From Paracoccus seriniphilus (GTDB lineage: Bacteria; Pseudomonadota; Alphaproteobacteria; Rhodobacterales; Rhodobacteraceae): a stretch of DNA of 64,000 bases. The DNA is taken from positions 2,152,501 through 2,216,500 of the forward strand of contig NZ_CP067129.1 in NCBI RefSeq assembly GCF_028553745.1, read 5' to 3'. The notes beneath the pieces were generated by a model. The model worked only from the letters and a program-made list of their open reading frames with translations, searched no databases and was not told where the DNA came from. Below, piece after piece: positions 53,077 through 62,861 of this stretch; position 1 is the first letter of the stretch, and each line of letters opens with the position of its first letter. A program made the position numbers and the translations under genes.

Positions 53077-54609
53077 ATGAAATCCGGATTGGTGCGCGGG
53101 TTCCTGTCAGTGGGAATCTGGACCTTCGTATCGCGCGTGTCGGGCTTTGTGCGCGACATCCTGATGGCGGCATGGTTGGGCACCGGACCGGTTGCCGAGG
53201 CTTTTCTGATCGCGCTGTCGCTGCCCAACATGTTCCGCCGGTTCTTCGCGGAAGGTGCCTTCAACACCGCTTTCGTGCCGATCTTCTCGAAAAAGCTGCA
53301 AGACCGCGAGGATGCCCAACGCTTCGCGAATGAGGCATTTTCGGGACTGTTCGTCACCGTGCTGTGCCTGTCGGCCATCGCCATGATCTTCATGCCGGTG
53401 CTGGTCTGGCTGATGGCCTCGGGCTTTCAGGGCGATGAACGTTTCGGACTGTCCGTCGAATACGGGCGGATCACCTTTCCCTATATCCTGCTGATCTCCA
53501 TGGCCTCGATGATATCCGGGGTGCTGAATGCCAATGGCCGATTCACGGCGGCGGCGGCGGCTCCGGTGCTGCTGAACCTGCTGTTCATCGTGGCAATGGC
53601 ACTGGGACGCTGGCAAGGATGGGATCTGGGACTGACCCTGGCATGGGCCACGCCGGTCACCGGGATTTCACAGCTTGCGCTGGTCTGGTGGGATGCGCGG
53701 CGCACGGGCTGGACCTTTGTGCCCCGCCGGCCGCGTCTGTCGCCCGATATGCGCCGTTTGCTGGCGGTCGCCCTGCCGGCGGCCTTCGCGGGGGGCGTGG
53801 TGCAGTTGAACCTGCTGATCGGACGTCAGGTCGGGTCACGTTTCGAAGGCGCCATCGGCTGGCTTTCCTATTCCGACCGGCTGTATCAATTGCCACTTGG
53901 TGTGGTCGGCGCGGCGGTTGCCGTGGTCCTGCTGCCCGAACTGGCGCGCCGCTTGCGGGCCGAGGATCACGCCGGAGGTCAGGCCGCCTATTCGCGCGCC
54001 ACCGAATTCGGGCTGTTCCTGACCCTGCCGGCGGCCTTTGCCATCGCCGTGATCGCCGAACCGATGGTGGCCACCCTGTTCCAGCGCGGCCAGTTCACCG
54101 CCCATGACACCGCCCAGACCGCCAGTGCGCTGATCGTCTATGCCCTGGGCCTGCCCGCCTTCGTCCTGCAAAAGATCCTGCAGCCACTGTATTTCGCGCG
54201 CGAGAACACCAAGGCCCCCTTCCGCTTTGCCTTGATGTCGATGGTGGTGAATGCCGTCGTCGCCTTTGGCCTGATGCCGCTTGTCGGTTTTCTGGCCGCC
54301 GCCCTTGGCACGACCATTGCCGCATGGGTCATGGTGGGTCAGCTCTGGCTGGGAACCCGCACCATGGGACAGGCAGCCCGCGCGGACGCGCGGCTGCTGC
54401 GCGCCGCGCCCCGCATTCTGCTGGCCTCGGCGCTGATGGCGGTTGCCCTGTGGTTCACCAAGGGCTGGCTTGCCTCGACGGATATGGGGCGCATCCCCGC
54501 GCTGGCGATTCTGGTCTTTGGCGGCGCGGCGCTTTATTTCGGGCTCAGCTTCGCGACCGGCGCCTACCGCCTTTCCGAGCTGAAATCCGCGGTCAAACGC
54601 TCGCGCTGA
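53077..54609 (+). CDS. murJ: Lipid II flippase MurJ
   Basis: A 510-residue protein with about 14 spans that moves lipid II across the inner membrane. Family segments are TFVSRVSGFVRDILMAAWLG at the N terminus, LPNMFRRFFAEGAFNTAFVP, YILLISMASMISGVLNANGR and LQKILQPLYFARENTKAPFR. The glnD-murJ-trpS neighbourhood is common in alphaproteobacteria; here a rhomboid-like gene on the other strand separates murJ from trpS. Confidence 0.97.
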   Translation: MKSGLVRGFLSVGIWTFVSRVSGFVRDILMAAWLGTGPVAEAFLIALSLPNMFRRFFAEGAFNTAFVPIFSKKLQDREDAQRFANEAFSGLFVTVLCLSAIAMIFMPVLVWLMASGFQGDERFGLSVEYGRITFPYILLISMASMISGVLNANGRFTAAAAAPVLLNLLFIVAMALGRWQGWDLGLTLAWATPVTGISQLALVWWDARRTGWTFVPRRPRLSPDMRRLLAVALPAAFAGGVVQLNLLIGRQVGSRFEGAIGWLSYSDRLYQLPLGVVGAAVAVVLLPELARRLRAEDHAGGQAAYSRATEFGLFLTLPAAFAIAVIAEPMVATLFQRGQFTAHDTAQTASALIVYALGLPAFVLQKILQPLYFARENTKAPFRFALMSMVVNAVVAFGLMPLVGFLAAALGTTIAAWVMVGQLWLGTRTMGQAARADARLLRAAPRILLASALMAVALWFTKGWLASTDMGRIPALAILVFGGAALYFGLSFATGAYRLSELKSAVKRSR

Positions 54610-54618
54610 TCACCCGGT

Positions 54619-55320
54619 TCATCGCTGGCGGATGTGGCGCAGGGCGCGCGCCACTCCGCCATCGACCAGCAGAAAGCTGAGCCCAAAGCCAATCGCGAAT
54701 CCGGCGATTTCGGCAATCCAGCCGTATCCGGCATTTCCGAAGATCACGCCGAAAACCAGTTGGAACAGCAACAGCATTCCGATCAGGGTAAATGCGCGCA
54801 ACCGGTTGGCATGAGTGGCCGCCAGCCGCGCCCACAACAGGAAGGTAAAGGCACCCACCAGCCCGTAGACCGCCGGATAGCCGCCAATCAGCGGCGCGGG
54901 GCGCCCCGACAGCAGCGACATGGCTGCCGTATAGACAAGCGCGCCGCCCGCTGCCGATCCCAGATACAATACGATCACGGCCCATGGGCGGAACTCGCGC
55001 CCCACAAGATTTCCCAGTGCCAGCGTAAAGGCCAATACGAACAACGCATGGGTCAATGAACCATTCACGAAGCTATAGGTCACCAGCCGGTACAGCTGAT
55101 CCCAGTCGATCACCCCCAGCGACCACATCCGCTGGATCATCTCGGGGGCAAAGGCCGTGATCTGCATGGCCGACAGGCGCAGGCCCACGCCCTCGGCGCC
55201 ACCGACAAAACCGGCCCGCCCAAGCGCAAAGACGACCTCGGCGGCGATCACCGGCAGGGCCAGCAGCCAGACCGCGGCGGGCAACGGGTTCAGGGGGGAC
55301 TGGTTCAGGCCATCGCGCAT
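54619..55320 (-). CDS. Rhomboid-fold membrane protein lacking catalytic residues
   Basis: A 233-residue protein with about six spans arranged like bacterial rhomboid proteases. The catalytic elements are changed: the GxSG motif is replaced by GGYPAVYGLVGAF (Tyr-Pro where Ser-Gly is expected), the His of the sixth span is absent (WIAEIAGFAIGFGLS), and HALFV has Val where active enzymes have Asn (HxLFN). It is therefore likely a non-proteolytic rhomboid relative. The start at 55320 suits the fold; an upstream extension has no support. It is divergent from trpS and convergent with murJ, nine bases apart. Confidence 0.8.
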   Translation of the reverse strand: MRDGLNQSPLNPLPAAVWLLALPVIAAEVVFALGRAGFVGGAEGVGLRLSAMQITAFAPEMIQRMWSLGVIDWDQLYRLVTYSFVNGSLTHALFVLAFTLALGNLVGREFRPWAVIVLYLGSAAGGALVYTAAMSLLSGRPAPLIGGYPAVYGLVGAFTFLLWARLAATHANRLRAFTLIGMLLLFQLVFGVIFGNAGYGWIAEIAGFAIGFGLSFLLVDGGVARALRHIRQR

Positions 55321-55395
55321 CTGGTTTCCTTCAAGGTTGCGAACGCTGCGACCAACAGCTAAGCCAGCGCAACGGAAAATCCAAGCAGGCCAGAC

Positions 55396-56430
55396 ATGAG
55401 CGAGACGAGCAATCCGGGTTTCACCCCCCGCATTTTTTCGGGCATCCAGCCGTCGGGCGGGTTGACCCTTGGTAACTATCTGGGGGCGCTGAAACGCTTT
55501 GCCGCCCTTCAGGGCGATCAGGCCGAAACGGTCTATTGCATCGTGGATCTGCATGCGATGACCGTCTGGCAGGACCCCGAGGCGCTGCGCAACCGCACCC
55601 GCGAGGCCGCCGCCGCCTTCATGGCATCAGGCGTCGATCCCGTGAAATCCATCCTGTTCAACCAGAGCCAGGTCAGCGCCCATGCCGAAATGGCATGGTT
55701 GTTCAACACGGTCGCCCGTGTCGGCTGGATGTACCGGATGACCCAGTTCAAGGACAAGGCCGGCAAGAACAGCGAAAATGTCAGCCTTGGCCTGCTGGCC
55801 TATCCGGCGTTGATGGCGGCCGACATCCTGACCTATCAGGCCACCGCCGTCCCTGTGGGCGAAGATCAGAAGCAGCATCTGGAACTGACCCGTGATGTCG
55901 CGGCCAAGTTCAACCATGATTACGGCGTCAATCATTTCCCGATCACCGAACCCTTGATCGAAGGGGCGGCCACCCGCGTCATGTCCCTGCGCGACGGTTC
56001 CAAGAAGATGTCGAAATCGGATCCTTCGGATGCCAGCCGCATCAATCTGACCGACAATGCCGATGCCATCGCCCAGAAGATCCGCAAGGCACGCACTGAT
56101 GCCGATCCGCTGCCCGGAAACATGGAAGGTCTGAAAGACCGGCCCGAGGCGCGCAACCTGATCAATATTTATGCCGCATTGGCAGATGAGACCCCCGATC
56201 AGGTCCTGGCGCGTTTCGAAGGTCAGGGCTTTGGCGCCTTCAAGCCCGCCCTGGCCGAGGTTGCCGTTGCCACATTGGCCCCGATCACCAGGAAAATGGG
56301 TGAATTCATGGACGACCCGGCCGAGATCGACCGGATTCTGGGTCAGGGCGCGATACGCGCCGATGAGATCGCCTCCCCGATTCTGGAGCGCACCAAGGAC
56401 ATCATGGGGCTGCTGCGGACGCGTCCCTGA
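55396..56430 (+). CDS. trpS: Tryptophanyl-tRNA synthetase
   Basis: Class I synthetase of 344 residues. The HIGH-type motif is in [19 protein letters not shown] and the KMSKS motif is [32 protein letters not shown] and [15 protein letters not shown] are the Trp/tRNA contact segments. It is followed by a stem-loop at 56453-56478. Confidence 0.98.
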   Translation: MSETSNPGFTPRIFSGIQPSGGLTLGNYLGALKRFAALQGDQAETVYCIVDLHAMTVWQDPEALRNRTREAAAAFMASGVDPVKSILFNQSQVSAHAEMAWLFNTVARVGWMYRMTQFKDKAGKNSENVSLGLLAYPALMAADILTYQATAVPVGEDQKQHLELTRDVAAKFNHDYGVNHFPITEPLIEGAATRVMSLRDGSKKMSKSDPSDASRINLTDNADAIAQKIRKARTDADPLPGNMEGLKDRPEARNLINIYAALADETPDQVLARFEGQGFGAFKPALAEVAVATLAPITRKMGEFMDDPAEIDRILGQGAIRADEIASPILERTKDIMGLLRTRP

Positions 56431-56452
56431 CGGCGCCCTTCATGACATGAGA

Positions 56453-56478
56453 ATGCCGCCGCCCCCTTGCGGCGGCAT
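56453..56478 (+). terminator. Stem-loop after trpS, probable terminator
   Basis: ATGCCGCCGC (56453-56462) pairs perfectly with GCGGCGGCAT (56469-56478) around CCCCTT, 22 bases after the trpS stop. The following TTCAGTTT gives only a weak U-tract, so efficiency is uncertain. Confidence 0.7.
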
Positions 56479-56528
56479 TTCAGTTTGGCCACAGCTGCGC
56501 GAAAAAGCCGCAGGCTGGGGTTGCGATC

Positions 56529-56683
56529 CGGCGATGTTTGCGCCTATCAGCCCCCAATACGCGCATGGACCCGGTGAGATTCCGGGTGGCTCTTCCGGCC
56601 GCTGATCCGCCGGATAAACCGAACCTTATACAGCAATGCCGACGTGACCCGCATAGGTCGCACCGGTCGGGAACGGATTGTTC
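56529..56683 (+). promoter_or_regulatory. Structured leader before the SulP transporter gene
   Basis: Within the 253-base gap before sulP, several short stems occur: ACCCGG (56569-56574) with CCGGGT (56582-56587) around TGAGATT, a TGGC/GGCC pair just after it, and CCGGC/GCCGG around 56595-56613. This density of small hairpins is unusual for the window. A sul1 RNA motif has been described upstream of SulP-type genes in alphaproteobacteria; I cannot confirm a match by eye. Confidence 0.35.
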
Positions 56684-58174
56684 ATGTTTTCATTCGATAC
56701 CTACAAACGCCAATGGACCGGGAATATCCGGCCTGACCTTCTGTCGGGCCTGGTTGTGGCTCTGGCGCTGATCCCCGAGGCAATCGCCTTTTCAATCATT
56801 GCCGGCGTCGACCCGAAGGTCGGGCTTTATGCCAGCTTTTCGATTGCGGTGATCACCGCGATCACCGGCGGGCGACCGGGGATGATCTCGGCCGCAACGG
56901 CGGCGACCGCCGTGCTGATGGTCACATTGGTGCGCGATCACGGCCTGCAATACCTGCTGGCCGCCACAGTTCTGGCCGGGCTGATACAGATCTGCTGCGG
57001 CTTGTTGAAGCTGGGCTTCGTCATGCGCTATGTGTCGAAATCGGTGATGACCGGCTTCGTGAATGCGCTGGCGATCCTGATCTTCATGGCACAACTGCCC
57101 GAGCTTGACCCAAGCAGGGTGCCATTCCTGACCTACCCGCTGGTGGCCGCGGCACTGGCGATCATCTATCTGTTCCCGCGCATCACCAAGGCCATCCCCT
57201 CACCGCTGGTCACGATCATCGTCCTGACCTCGCTGAGCATGTTGATGGGCTGGGACGTGCGCACCGTCGGCGACATGGGTGAACTGCCCGACACGCTGCC
57301 CGTGTTCCTGATCCCCGATATTCCGCTGAATCTGGAAACGCTGCAGATCATCCTGCCCTATTCACTGGCCGTCGCTGTCGTCGGCCTGCTGGAAAGCCTG
57401 ATGACGCAGAACCTTGTGGACGAGCTGACCGACACGCGCTCGAACCGCAATCAGGAATGCATCGGTCAGGGCCTGGCCAATACCGCCACCGGCTTCATCG
57501 GCGGCATGGCGGGTTGCGCGATGATCGGCCAGTCGATGATCAACGTGAAATCCGGCGGGCGAGGACGTCTGTCCTCTTTCGTCGCCGGGGTCTTCCTGCT
57601 GATTCTCGTCGTGGGTCTGGGCGATCTGGTCAGCCAGATCCCCATGGCAGCACTGGTCGCGATCATGATCATGGTGTCGATCGGCACGTTCAGCTGGTCC
57701 TCGATCCAGAACCTGCGCACCCATCCCCGTTCATCCTCGGTGGTGATGCTCGCGACCGTGGCAACCGTGGTCTACACGCACAATCTGGCGATCGGCGTTC
57801 TGGTCGGCGTGCTGCTGTCGGGCATCTTCTTTGCCGCCAAGATCGCACAGCTGTTCAGTGTCAGCTCGACGATTTCCCCGGACGGGCGCGAACGGCGCTA
57901 TGTCGTCCAAGGCCAGCTCTTCTATGGCTCGGTCGAGGATTTCATGGCCGCCTTCGACTTCCGCGAGGCTCTGGACAAGGTGATCATCGACGTCAGCGGC
58001 GCACATATCTGGGATATCAGCTCGGTTCAGGCACTGGACATGGCGATTCTGAAATTCCGCCGCGACGGGGCCGAGGTTGAACTGGTAGGCTTGAACGAAG
58101 CCTCTGAAACCATCGTTGACCGGCTGGCGATTCACGACAAGCCGGGCGCGATGGACAAGCTTGCGGCGCATTGA
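56684..58174 (+). CDS. SulP-family inorganic anion transporter with STAS domain
   Basis: A 496-residue membrane transporter of sulfate, bicarbonate or related anions. The membrane part (about 1-390) has [40 protein letters not shown] and [20 protein letters not shown], all SulP signatures. The C-terminal STAS domain (about 405-495) has [20 protein letters not shown]. The ATG at 56684 is chosen over a TTG at 56678. The universal stress protein gene follows with a GAGGAGGG site overlapping the stop, so the two form an operon, as seen for other SulP-USP pairs. Confidence 0.92.
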   Translation: MFSFDTYKRQWTGNIRPDLLSGLVVALALIPEAIAFSIIAGVDPKVGLYASFSIAVITAITGGRPGMISAATAATAVLMVTLVRDHGLQYLLAATVLAGLIQICCGLLKLGFVMRYVSKSVMTGFVNALAILIFMAQLPELDPSRVPFLTYPLVAAALAIIYLFPRITKAIPSPLVTIIVLTSLSMLMGWDVRTVGDMGELPDTLPVFLIPDIPLNLETLQIILPYSLAVAVVGLLESLMTQNLVDELTDTRSNRNQECIGQGLANTATGFIGGMAGCAMIGQSMINVKSGGRGRLSSFVAGVFLLILVVGLGDLVSQIPMAALVAIMIMVSIGTFSWSSIQNLRTHPRSSSVVMLATVATVVYTHNLAIGVLVGVLLSGIFFAAKIAQLFSVSSTISPDGRERRYVVQGQLFYGSVEDFMAAFDFREALDKVIIDVSGAHIWDISSVQALDMAILKFRRDGAEVELVGLNEASETIVDRLAIHDKPGAMDKLAAH

Positions 58175-58187
58175 GGAGGGCATCGTA

Positions 58188-59042
58188 ATGGCCGAGAAGA
58201 TTATCGCTTTGGTGGACGGGTCGATCTATGCGGCCTCGGTCTGCGAACATGCAGCCTGGATTTCCGGGCGCACCGGTGCGGCGGTGGAATTGCTGCATAT
58301 CATGGGGCGCCGTCAGGGCGCGGACCAGCAGGATCTGTCCGGTTCGATCCGGCTGGGAGCACGCAAGCGCCTGCTGGAAGAACTGGCCACGCTGGATGAA
58401 CAGCGGGCACGGGTTGCCAATGAGCACGGCCGGGCCATCCTGGATGATGCCCGCGCCCTGGTGGAAAAGGCCGGCGCGACCGAGGTCACCACCCGGCTTC
58501 TGCAGGGCGATCTGGTTGAAACCGTGGCCGAATTGCAGTCGGAAACCCGCGTTGTCCTGATCGGAAAACGTGGCGAGGCTGCCGATTTCGCCAAGGGGCA
58601 CCTGGGGTCGAATCTGGAACGTATCGTGCGTGTCAGCCAGAAACCCGTCCTGGTCGCCTCGCGCGCGTTCCGTCCGGTCAACAAGATCCTTGTCGCCTAT
58701 GATGGCGGCGCTTCGGCACAGAAAGCCGTTGATTACATGGCACAAAGCCCGCTGTATCAAGGGCTGGAGCTGACACTTGTCACGGTTGGAAATGCCGATG
58801 CTCAGACGCAAAGCAAACTGAAACTGGCCGCAGACAAGCTGCGCGCAGCAGGGTTGCAGGTCGCGACGCGCCAGGTCGACGGCCACCCCGATTCAGCGCT
58901 GAGCGCGCTGATCGAAGGCGAAGGCTTCGACATGCTGGTGATGGGCGCCTATGGTCACAGCCGCATCCGCAGCCTGGTGATCGGCTCGACCACCACGGAA
59001 ATGGTCCGCAGCTGCAAGGTGCCGGTGCTGATGTTCCGCTGA
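58188..59042 (+). CDS. Tandem-domain universal stress protein
   Basis: A 284-residue protein with two USP domains. The first (1-160) has an ATP-type loop IGKRGEAADFAKGHLGSN; the second (160-284) has ILVAYDGGASAQKAVDYM and the standard nucleotide motif MGAYGHSRIRSLVIGSTTTE (G-2x-G-9x-G-S). It likely binds ATP through the second domain. GAGGAGGG at 58173-58180 precedes the ATG at 58188. Coupling with the SulP gene suggests that it modulates anion transport; that is inference. Confidence 0.9.
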   Translation: MAEKIIALVDGSIYAASVCEHAAWISGRTGAAVELLHIMGRRQGADQQDLSGSIRLGARKRLLEELATLDEQRARVANEHGRAILDDARALVEKAGATEVTTRLLQGDLVETVAELQSETRVVLIGKRGEAADFAKGHLGSNLERIVRVSQKPVLVASRAFRPVNKILVAYDGGASAQKAVDYMAQSPLYQGLELTLVTVGNADAQTQSKLKLAADKLRAAGLQVATRQVDGHPDSALSALIEGEGFDMLVMGAYGHSRIRSLVIGSTTTEMVRSCKVPVLMFR

Positions 59043-59047
59043 GTTTC

Positions 59048-59081
59048 CCCGGCCTCTGATCCGCAGATCAGCCCTGCCGGG
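59048..59081. terminator. Two-tier hairpin between convergent genes, probable bidirectional terminator
   Basis: CTGATC (59056-59061) pairs with GATCAG (59066-59071) around CGCA, and outer arms CCCGGC (59048-59053) and GCCGGG (59076-59081) extend it. It starts six bases after the USP stop and overlaps the stop of the minus-strand gene at 59068. U-tracts are poor on both sides. Confidence 0.6.
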
Positions 59082-59382
59082 TCAGACGGCGCGAATTTGC
59101 ACGCGTGCGTTTGCTATAGGGGCGCAGCGCGGCGGTCATGACTCGTTCGAGACTTGCGCCACGGCTTGCCGCCTCGGTCATCGCGAACAGCGACTCCGAG
59201 GCGGCAGCATGTTTTTCGGCCACCATCCGGAACGGCTCGCCCGGGGATTGCGGGGTCAGCCCGATCATTCCTGCCATGCGCATGGTGATCACCATTTGGG
59301 AATCAACAGCGATCCGTGCCATCTGTGCCCAGACCCGGGCAGGCACGATGGCAGCGCCCATCAAATTCTTCAATTCTGTCAT
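59068..59382 (-). CDS. Uncharacterised small protein of a Rhodobacterales family
   Basis: A 104-residue basic, Ala/Met-rich protein without signal peptide or membrane span. The middle (MVITMRMAGMIGLTPQSPGE, FRMVAEKHAAASESLFAMTE) and the ending SKRTRANSRRLTRQG recall small Rhodobacteraceae proteins that databases sometimes call antifreeze protein, without evidence for ice binding; the pattern is closer to phasin-like amphipathic helices. The start at 59382 (MTELKNLMGAA) matches that family. It is divergent from pyrC. No function is assigned. Confidence 0.75.
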   Translation of the reverse strand: MTELKNLMGAAIVPARVWAQMARIAVDSQMVITMRMAGMIGLTPQSPGEPFRMVAEKHAAASESLFAMTEAASRGASLERVMTAALRPYSKRTRANSRRLTRQG

Positions 59383-59499
59383 TGTATCTTTCAAATTCCT
59401 TGGGCGGTCAGAAAATTCCGACGCGCCATATGGCAGACAATGTATCACAGTTTTCAAAAATGACCGTGTTACAATATTGTCAATCGCTCATCGGCAATC

Positions 59500-59527
59500 T
59501 TGGCAAGCCCTGCGCGGCGTGTATAGA
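59500..59527 (+). promoter_or_regulatory. Candidate sigma-70 promoter of pyrC
   Basis: TTGGCA (59500-59505), a 16-base spacer and TATAGA (59522-59527) match the housekeeping consensus well. Transcription would start about 59534, one or two bases before the pyrC ATG at 59536, so the message would be nearly leaderless. No ribosome-binding site is visible before the ATG, which agrees. Confidence 0.45.
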
Positions 59528-59535
59528 GGCATCCC

Positions 59536-60579
59536 ATGACCGAAAGCATCACCCTTCGCCGCCCAGACGACTGGCACCTGCATTTGCGCGATGGCGCAAT
59601 GCTGTCGGCCGTGGCCCCGCTCTCTGCCGGTTTCGGCCGCGCGATCATCATGCCCAACCTTGTGCCGCCCGTCGTGACCGGCCAGCAAGCCGCCGCCTAT
59701 CGCGACCGGATTCTTGCCGCCCTGCCCGAAGGCGCGCCGCTGCAACCGCAAATGACGCTCTACCTGACCGATGGCACCGATCCCGCCGACGTGGTTGCCG
59801 CGCATCGCGACGGTATCATCCGCGCAGTCAAGCTGTATCCCGCCGGGGCAACCACCAATTCCGCCAGCGGCGTGACCGATTTCGACCGCGTGCGCCCCGT
59901 TCTGGACGCCATGGCAGAGGCCGGCATCCCCCTGTGCGTGCATGGTGAAGTTACCGATTCCGAAGTGGATATTTTCGACCGCGAGGCCGTCTTCATCGAC
60001 CGCATTCTGGACCCGCTGCGCCGCGCCACCCCGGATCTGCGGGTGGTGATGGAACATATCACCACCGCGGATGGCGTCGCCTATGCCCGTTCCGGCGGCG
60101 AGAACCTGGGCGCAACGATCACCACGCATCATCTGGTCATCAACCGCAATGCCATCCTGGCAGGAGGCATCCGCCCGCATTACTACTGCCTGCCGGTGGC
60201 CAAACGCGAAAGCCATCGTCTGGCATTGCGCGAGGCGGCAACCAGCGGCGAGGCCCGGTTTTTCCTTGGCACCGACAGCGCGCCCCATCCCGACAGCGCC
60301 AAGCTGCAACCCTGCGGCTGCGCCGGGTGCTTTACCGCGCCCAACACGATGTCCATTCTGGCCCATGTCTTCGAACAGGAAGGCAAGCTGGACAAGCTGG
60401 AGGCTTTCACCAGCCTCAATGGGGCAGCGTTCTACGGCATGGCCCCCAACGAGGATCGCATCCGCCTGACCAGACGCGATCAGCCCGCCAGCTATCCCGA
60501 GACCGTTTCCACCGGAGACGAAACCGTAACCTTGTTCGATGCGGGTTTCCCGCTTTACTGGCATCTGGAGGACGCATGA
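59536..60579 (+). CDS. pyrC: Dihydroorotase
   Basis: Cyclises carbamoyl-aspartate in pyrimidine synthesis. The 347-residue class II enzyme has the metal motif [12 protein letters not shown], the carboxylated Lys in [54 protein letters not shown] and the catalytic Asp in [12 protein letters not shown]. The stop overlaps pyrE by ATGA. Confidence 0.97.
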   Translation: MTESITLRRPDDWHLHLRDGAMLSAVAPLSAGFGRAIIMPNLVPPVVTGQQAAAYRDRILAALPEGAPLQPQMTLYLTDGTDPADVVAAHRDGIIRAVKLYPAGATTNSASGVTDFDRVRPVLDAMAEAGIPLCVHGEVTDSEVDIFDREAVFIDRILDPLRRATPDLRVVMEHITTADGVAYARSGGENLGATITTHHLVINRNAILAGGIRPHYYCLPVAKRESHRLALREAATSGEARFFLGTDSAPHPDSAKLQPCGCAGCFTAPNTMSILAHVFEQEGKLDKLEAFTSLNGAAFYGMAPNEDRIRLTRRDQPASYPETVSTGDETVTLFDAGFPLYWHLEDA

Positions 60580-61247
60580 GCCTGCCCTATCCCACCCGCG
60601 AGGAAATCGCCCGTCTGACAGCGCGCATGCTGCTGGAAATCAAGGCGGTGGATTTCAACGCCGAACAGCCATTCACCTATGCCTCTGGCCTCAAGGGGCC
60701 GACCTATGTCGATTGCCGCCGCATCATCAGCTTTCCCCGCGTGCGCCAGACATTGATGGATTTCCTGGCCGCCACGGTGATGCGCGATGCCGGGTTCGAG
60801 GCCTTCGACAATGTCGCAGGCGGCGAAACCGCGGGCATTCCCTTTGCCGCGATGATGGCCGAACGCCTGGCCCTGCCGATGACCTATGTGCGCAAGAAGC
60901 CCAAGGGTTACGGCCGCAATGCCCGGATCGAGGGCGTGATGACCGAGGGGCAGCGCGTGCTGCTGGTCGAGGATCTGACCACCGATGGCGGCAGCAAGCT
61001 GTCCTTCGTGGATGCAATCCGTGAAACCGGGGCAAGCTGTGCCCATACTGCCGTGATTTTCTATTACGGCATCTTTTCCGAAACGACCCAGCGCCTTGCC
61101 GATCACGGTGTCCAGCTGCACCACCTGTGCACCTGGTGGGACGTTCTGGAAGAGGCCCGCAAGCAGGAAGCCTTTGACCAGAAGACGCTGGACGAGGTGC
61201 GCACCTTCCTGACCAATCCCCGCGCCTGGCAGGCAGCGAACGGCTGA
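60576..61247 (+). CDS. pyrE: Orotate phosphoribosyltransferase
   Basis: Joins orotate and PRPP to OMP. The 223-residue product has the PRPP loop [36 protein letters not shown] near the N terminus and the mobile-loop Lys/Arg segment [17 protein letters not shown]. The ATG at 60576 lies inside the pyrC stop; longer in-frame starts inside pyrC are unlikely. Confidence 0.97.
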   Translation: MSLPYPTREEIARLTARMLLEIKAVDFNAEQPFTYASGLKGPTYVDCRRIISFPRVRQTLMDFLAATVMRDAGFEAFDNVAGGETAGIPFAAMMAERLALPMTYVRKKPKGYGRNARIEGVMTEGQRVLLVEDLTTDGGSKLSFVDAIRETGASCAHTAVIFYYGIFSETTQRLADHGVQLHHLCTWWDVLEEARKQEAFDQKTLDEVRTFLTNPRAWQAANG

Positions 61248-61327
61248 CCTCACCCAGATGCAGATGGCCCCAACCGGCGCGATGTGACATAAATGGCCAA
61301 CGACAAGAATCGACGGGGGCATCGAAC

Positions 61328-62815
61328 ATGAGCGGGTTGCGGGTCATCATTCCGGGTCAGGAAACCGACGGCGAAGACAAGGCTGCGATCCCCTATTCGC
61401 TTGAGGCGGAACAGCAGTTGCTGGGAGCCTTGCTGACCAATAATGACGTCTTCGACCGTGTCAGCCAGGTCATCAAGCCCGAGCATTTCTATCATCCGGT
61501 TCACGCGCGCATCTTTGAAATCTGTGCCGAACGCATCCGCAAGAATGCGCTGGCAAGCCCGGTCACCATCAAGGCCTTCCTTGAAAATGACGACGGGCTG
61601 AAGGAACTGGGCGGCGCACCCTATCTTGCGCGGCTGGCCGCCTCGGCGATCTCGGCCTATGCGGCGCGTGACTATGCCCAGATGATCCGCGAATTCGCAC
61701 TGCGGCGCGAATTGATCGGACTGGGACAGGACATTTCCGCCCGCGCCGCCAGTGTCGAGGTCGGCGACGACGCCGAGGAACAGATCAAGGCAGCCGAGCA
61801 AACCCTTTACAAGCTGGGCGAACAGGGCGTGGCCGAACGCGGATTTCAAAGTTTTCTGAAAGCCGTGACCGGAGCCGTTCAGGCCGCCAATGCCGCCTAT
61901 CAGCGCGACGGGAAACTGTCGGGCATTTCGACCGGCCTGGTCGATCTGGACAGCAAGATGGGCGGGCTGAACAATTCCGACCTGATCATTCTGGCCGGAC
62001 GTCCGTCGATGGGGAAAACCTCGCTGGCAACCAATATTGCCTTCAATATTGCCAAGGCACACAAGACCGGCGAACGCCCCGATGGCTCGATCGGCACGGT
62101 CGAAGGCGGTGTTGTCGGTTTCTTCAGCCTTGAGATGTCGGCCGAACAGCTTGCTGCGCGGATCCTGTCAGAGGCAGCCGAGGTGCCTTCGGAGCGTATC
62201 CGCAGCGGGAACATGGACGAGGGCGAGTTCCGCCGCTTTGTCGAGGCCGCCCATGCCCTTCAGAACTGCCCGCTCTATATCGACGACACACCTGCCCTGC
62301 CGATCAACCAGCTGGCCGCCCGCGCGCGCAAGCTGAAGCGGACCCATGGTCTGGACGTGCTGATGGTCGACTATCTTCAACTGCTCAAGGCCGCCAGCGC
62401 CAAGGACAGTCGTGTGAACGAGGTCAGCGAGATCACCCAGGGCCTGAAGGCCATCGCCAAGGAACTGAACATCCCGGTGATTGCCCTGTCGCAGTTGTCA
62501 CGCCAGGTCGAAAACCGCGATGACAAGCGGCCTCAGCTGTCCGATCTGCGTGAATCGGGCAGTATCGAGCAGGATGCCGATATCGTGATGTTCGTCTTCC
62601 GCGAGGAATATTACCGCGAGCGCGAAAAGCCCTCGGATGCGGATCTGGATGCCATGGCCAAATGGCAGCAGATCATGGAGCAGGTGCACGGCAAGGCCGA
62701 GGTCATCCTTGGCAAGCAGCGTCACGGCCCGATCGGCACCGTCGAACTGTCCTTCGAGGGGCAATTCACCCGTTTCGGCAATCTCGCGCGCGACCGCCAG
62801 TCGCAATGGGATTAG
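61328..62815 (+). CDS. dnaB: Replicative DNA helicase DnaB
   Basis: Hexameric 5'-3' helicase of the replication fork. The 495-residue protein has the N-terminal PYSLEAEQQLLGALLTNND, a linker helix, Walker A IILAGRPSMGKTSLATNIAF, Walker B VLMVDYLQLL, and motif H4 region LSQLSRQVENRDDKRPQLSD with DLRESGSIEQDADIVMF. Length matches the usual 470-500. An 80-base gap separates it from pyrE with no element noted. Confidence 0.98.
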   Translation: MSGLRVIIPGQETDGEDKAAIPYSLEAEQQLLGALLTNNDVFDRVSQVIKPEHFYHPVHARIFEICAERIRKNALASPVTIKAFLENDDGLKELGGAPYLARLAASAISAYAARDYAQMIREFALRRELIGLGQDISARAASVEVGDDAEEQIKAAEQTLYKLGEQGVAERGFQSFLKAVTGAVQAANAAYQRDGKLSGISTGLVDLDSKMGGLNNSDLIILAGRPSMGKTSLATNIAFNIAKAHKTGERPDGSIGTVEGGVVGFFSLEMSAEQLAARILSEAAEVPSERIRSGNMDEGEFRRFVEAAHALQNCPLYIDDTPALPINQLAARARKLKRTHGLDVLMVDYLQLLKAASAKDSRVNEVSEITQGLKAIAKELNIPVIALSQLSRQVENRDDKRPQLSDLRESGSIEQDADIVMFVFREEYYREREKPSDADLDAMAKWQQIMEQVHGKAEVILGKQRHGPIGTVELSFEGQFTRFGNLARDRQSQWD

Positions 62816-62861
62816 GCGCGACCAGGATGACAACTTTCCGATCAGACCTGTCGCTCCACGG

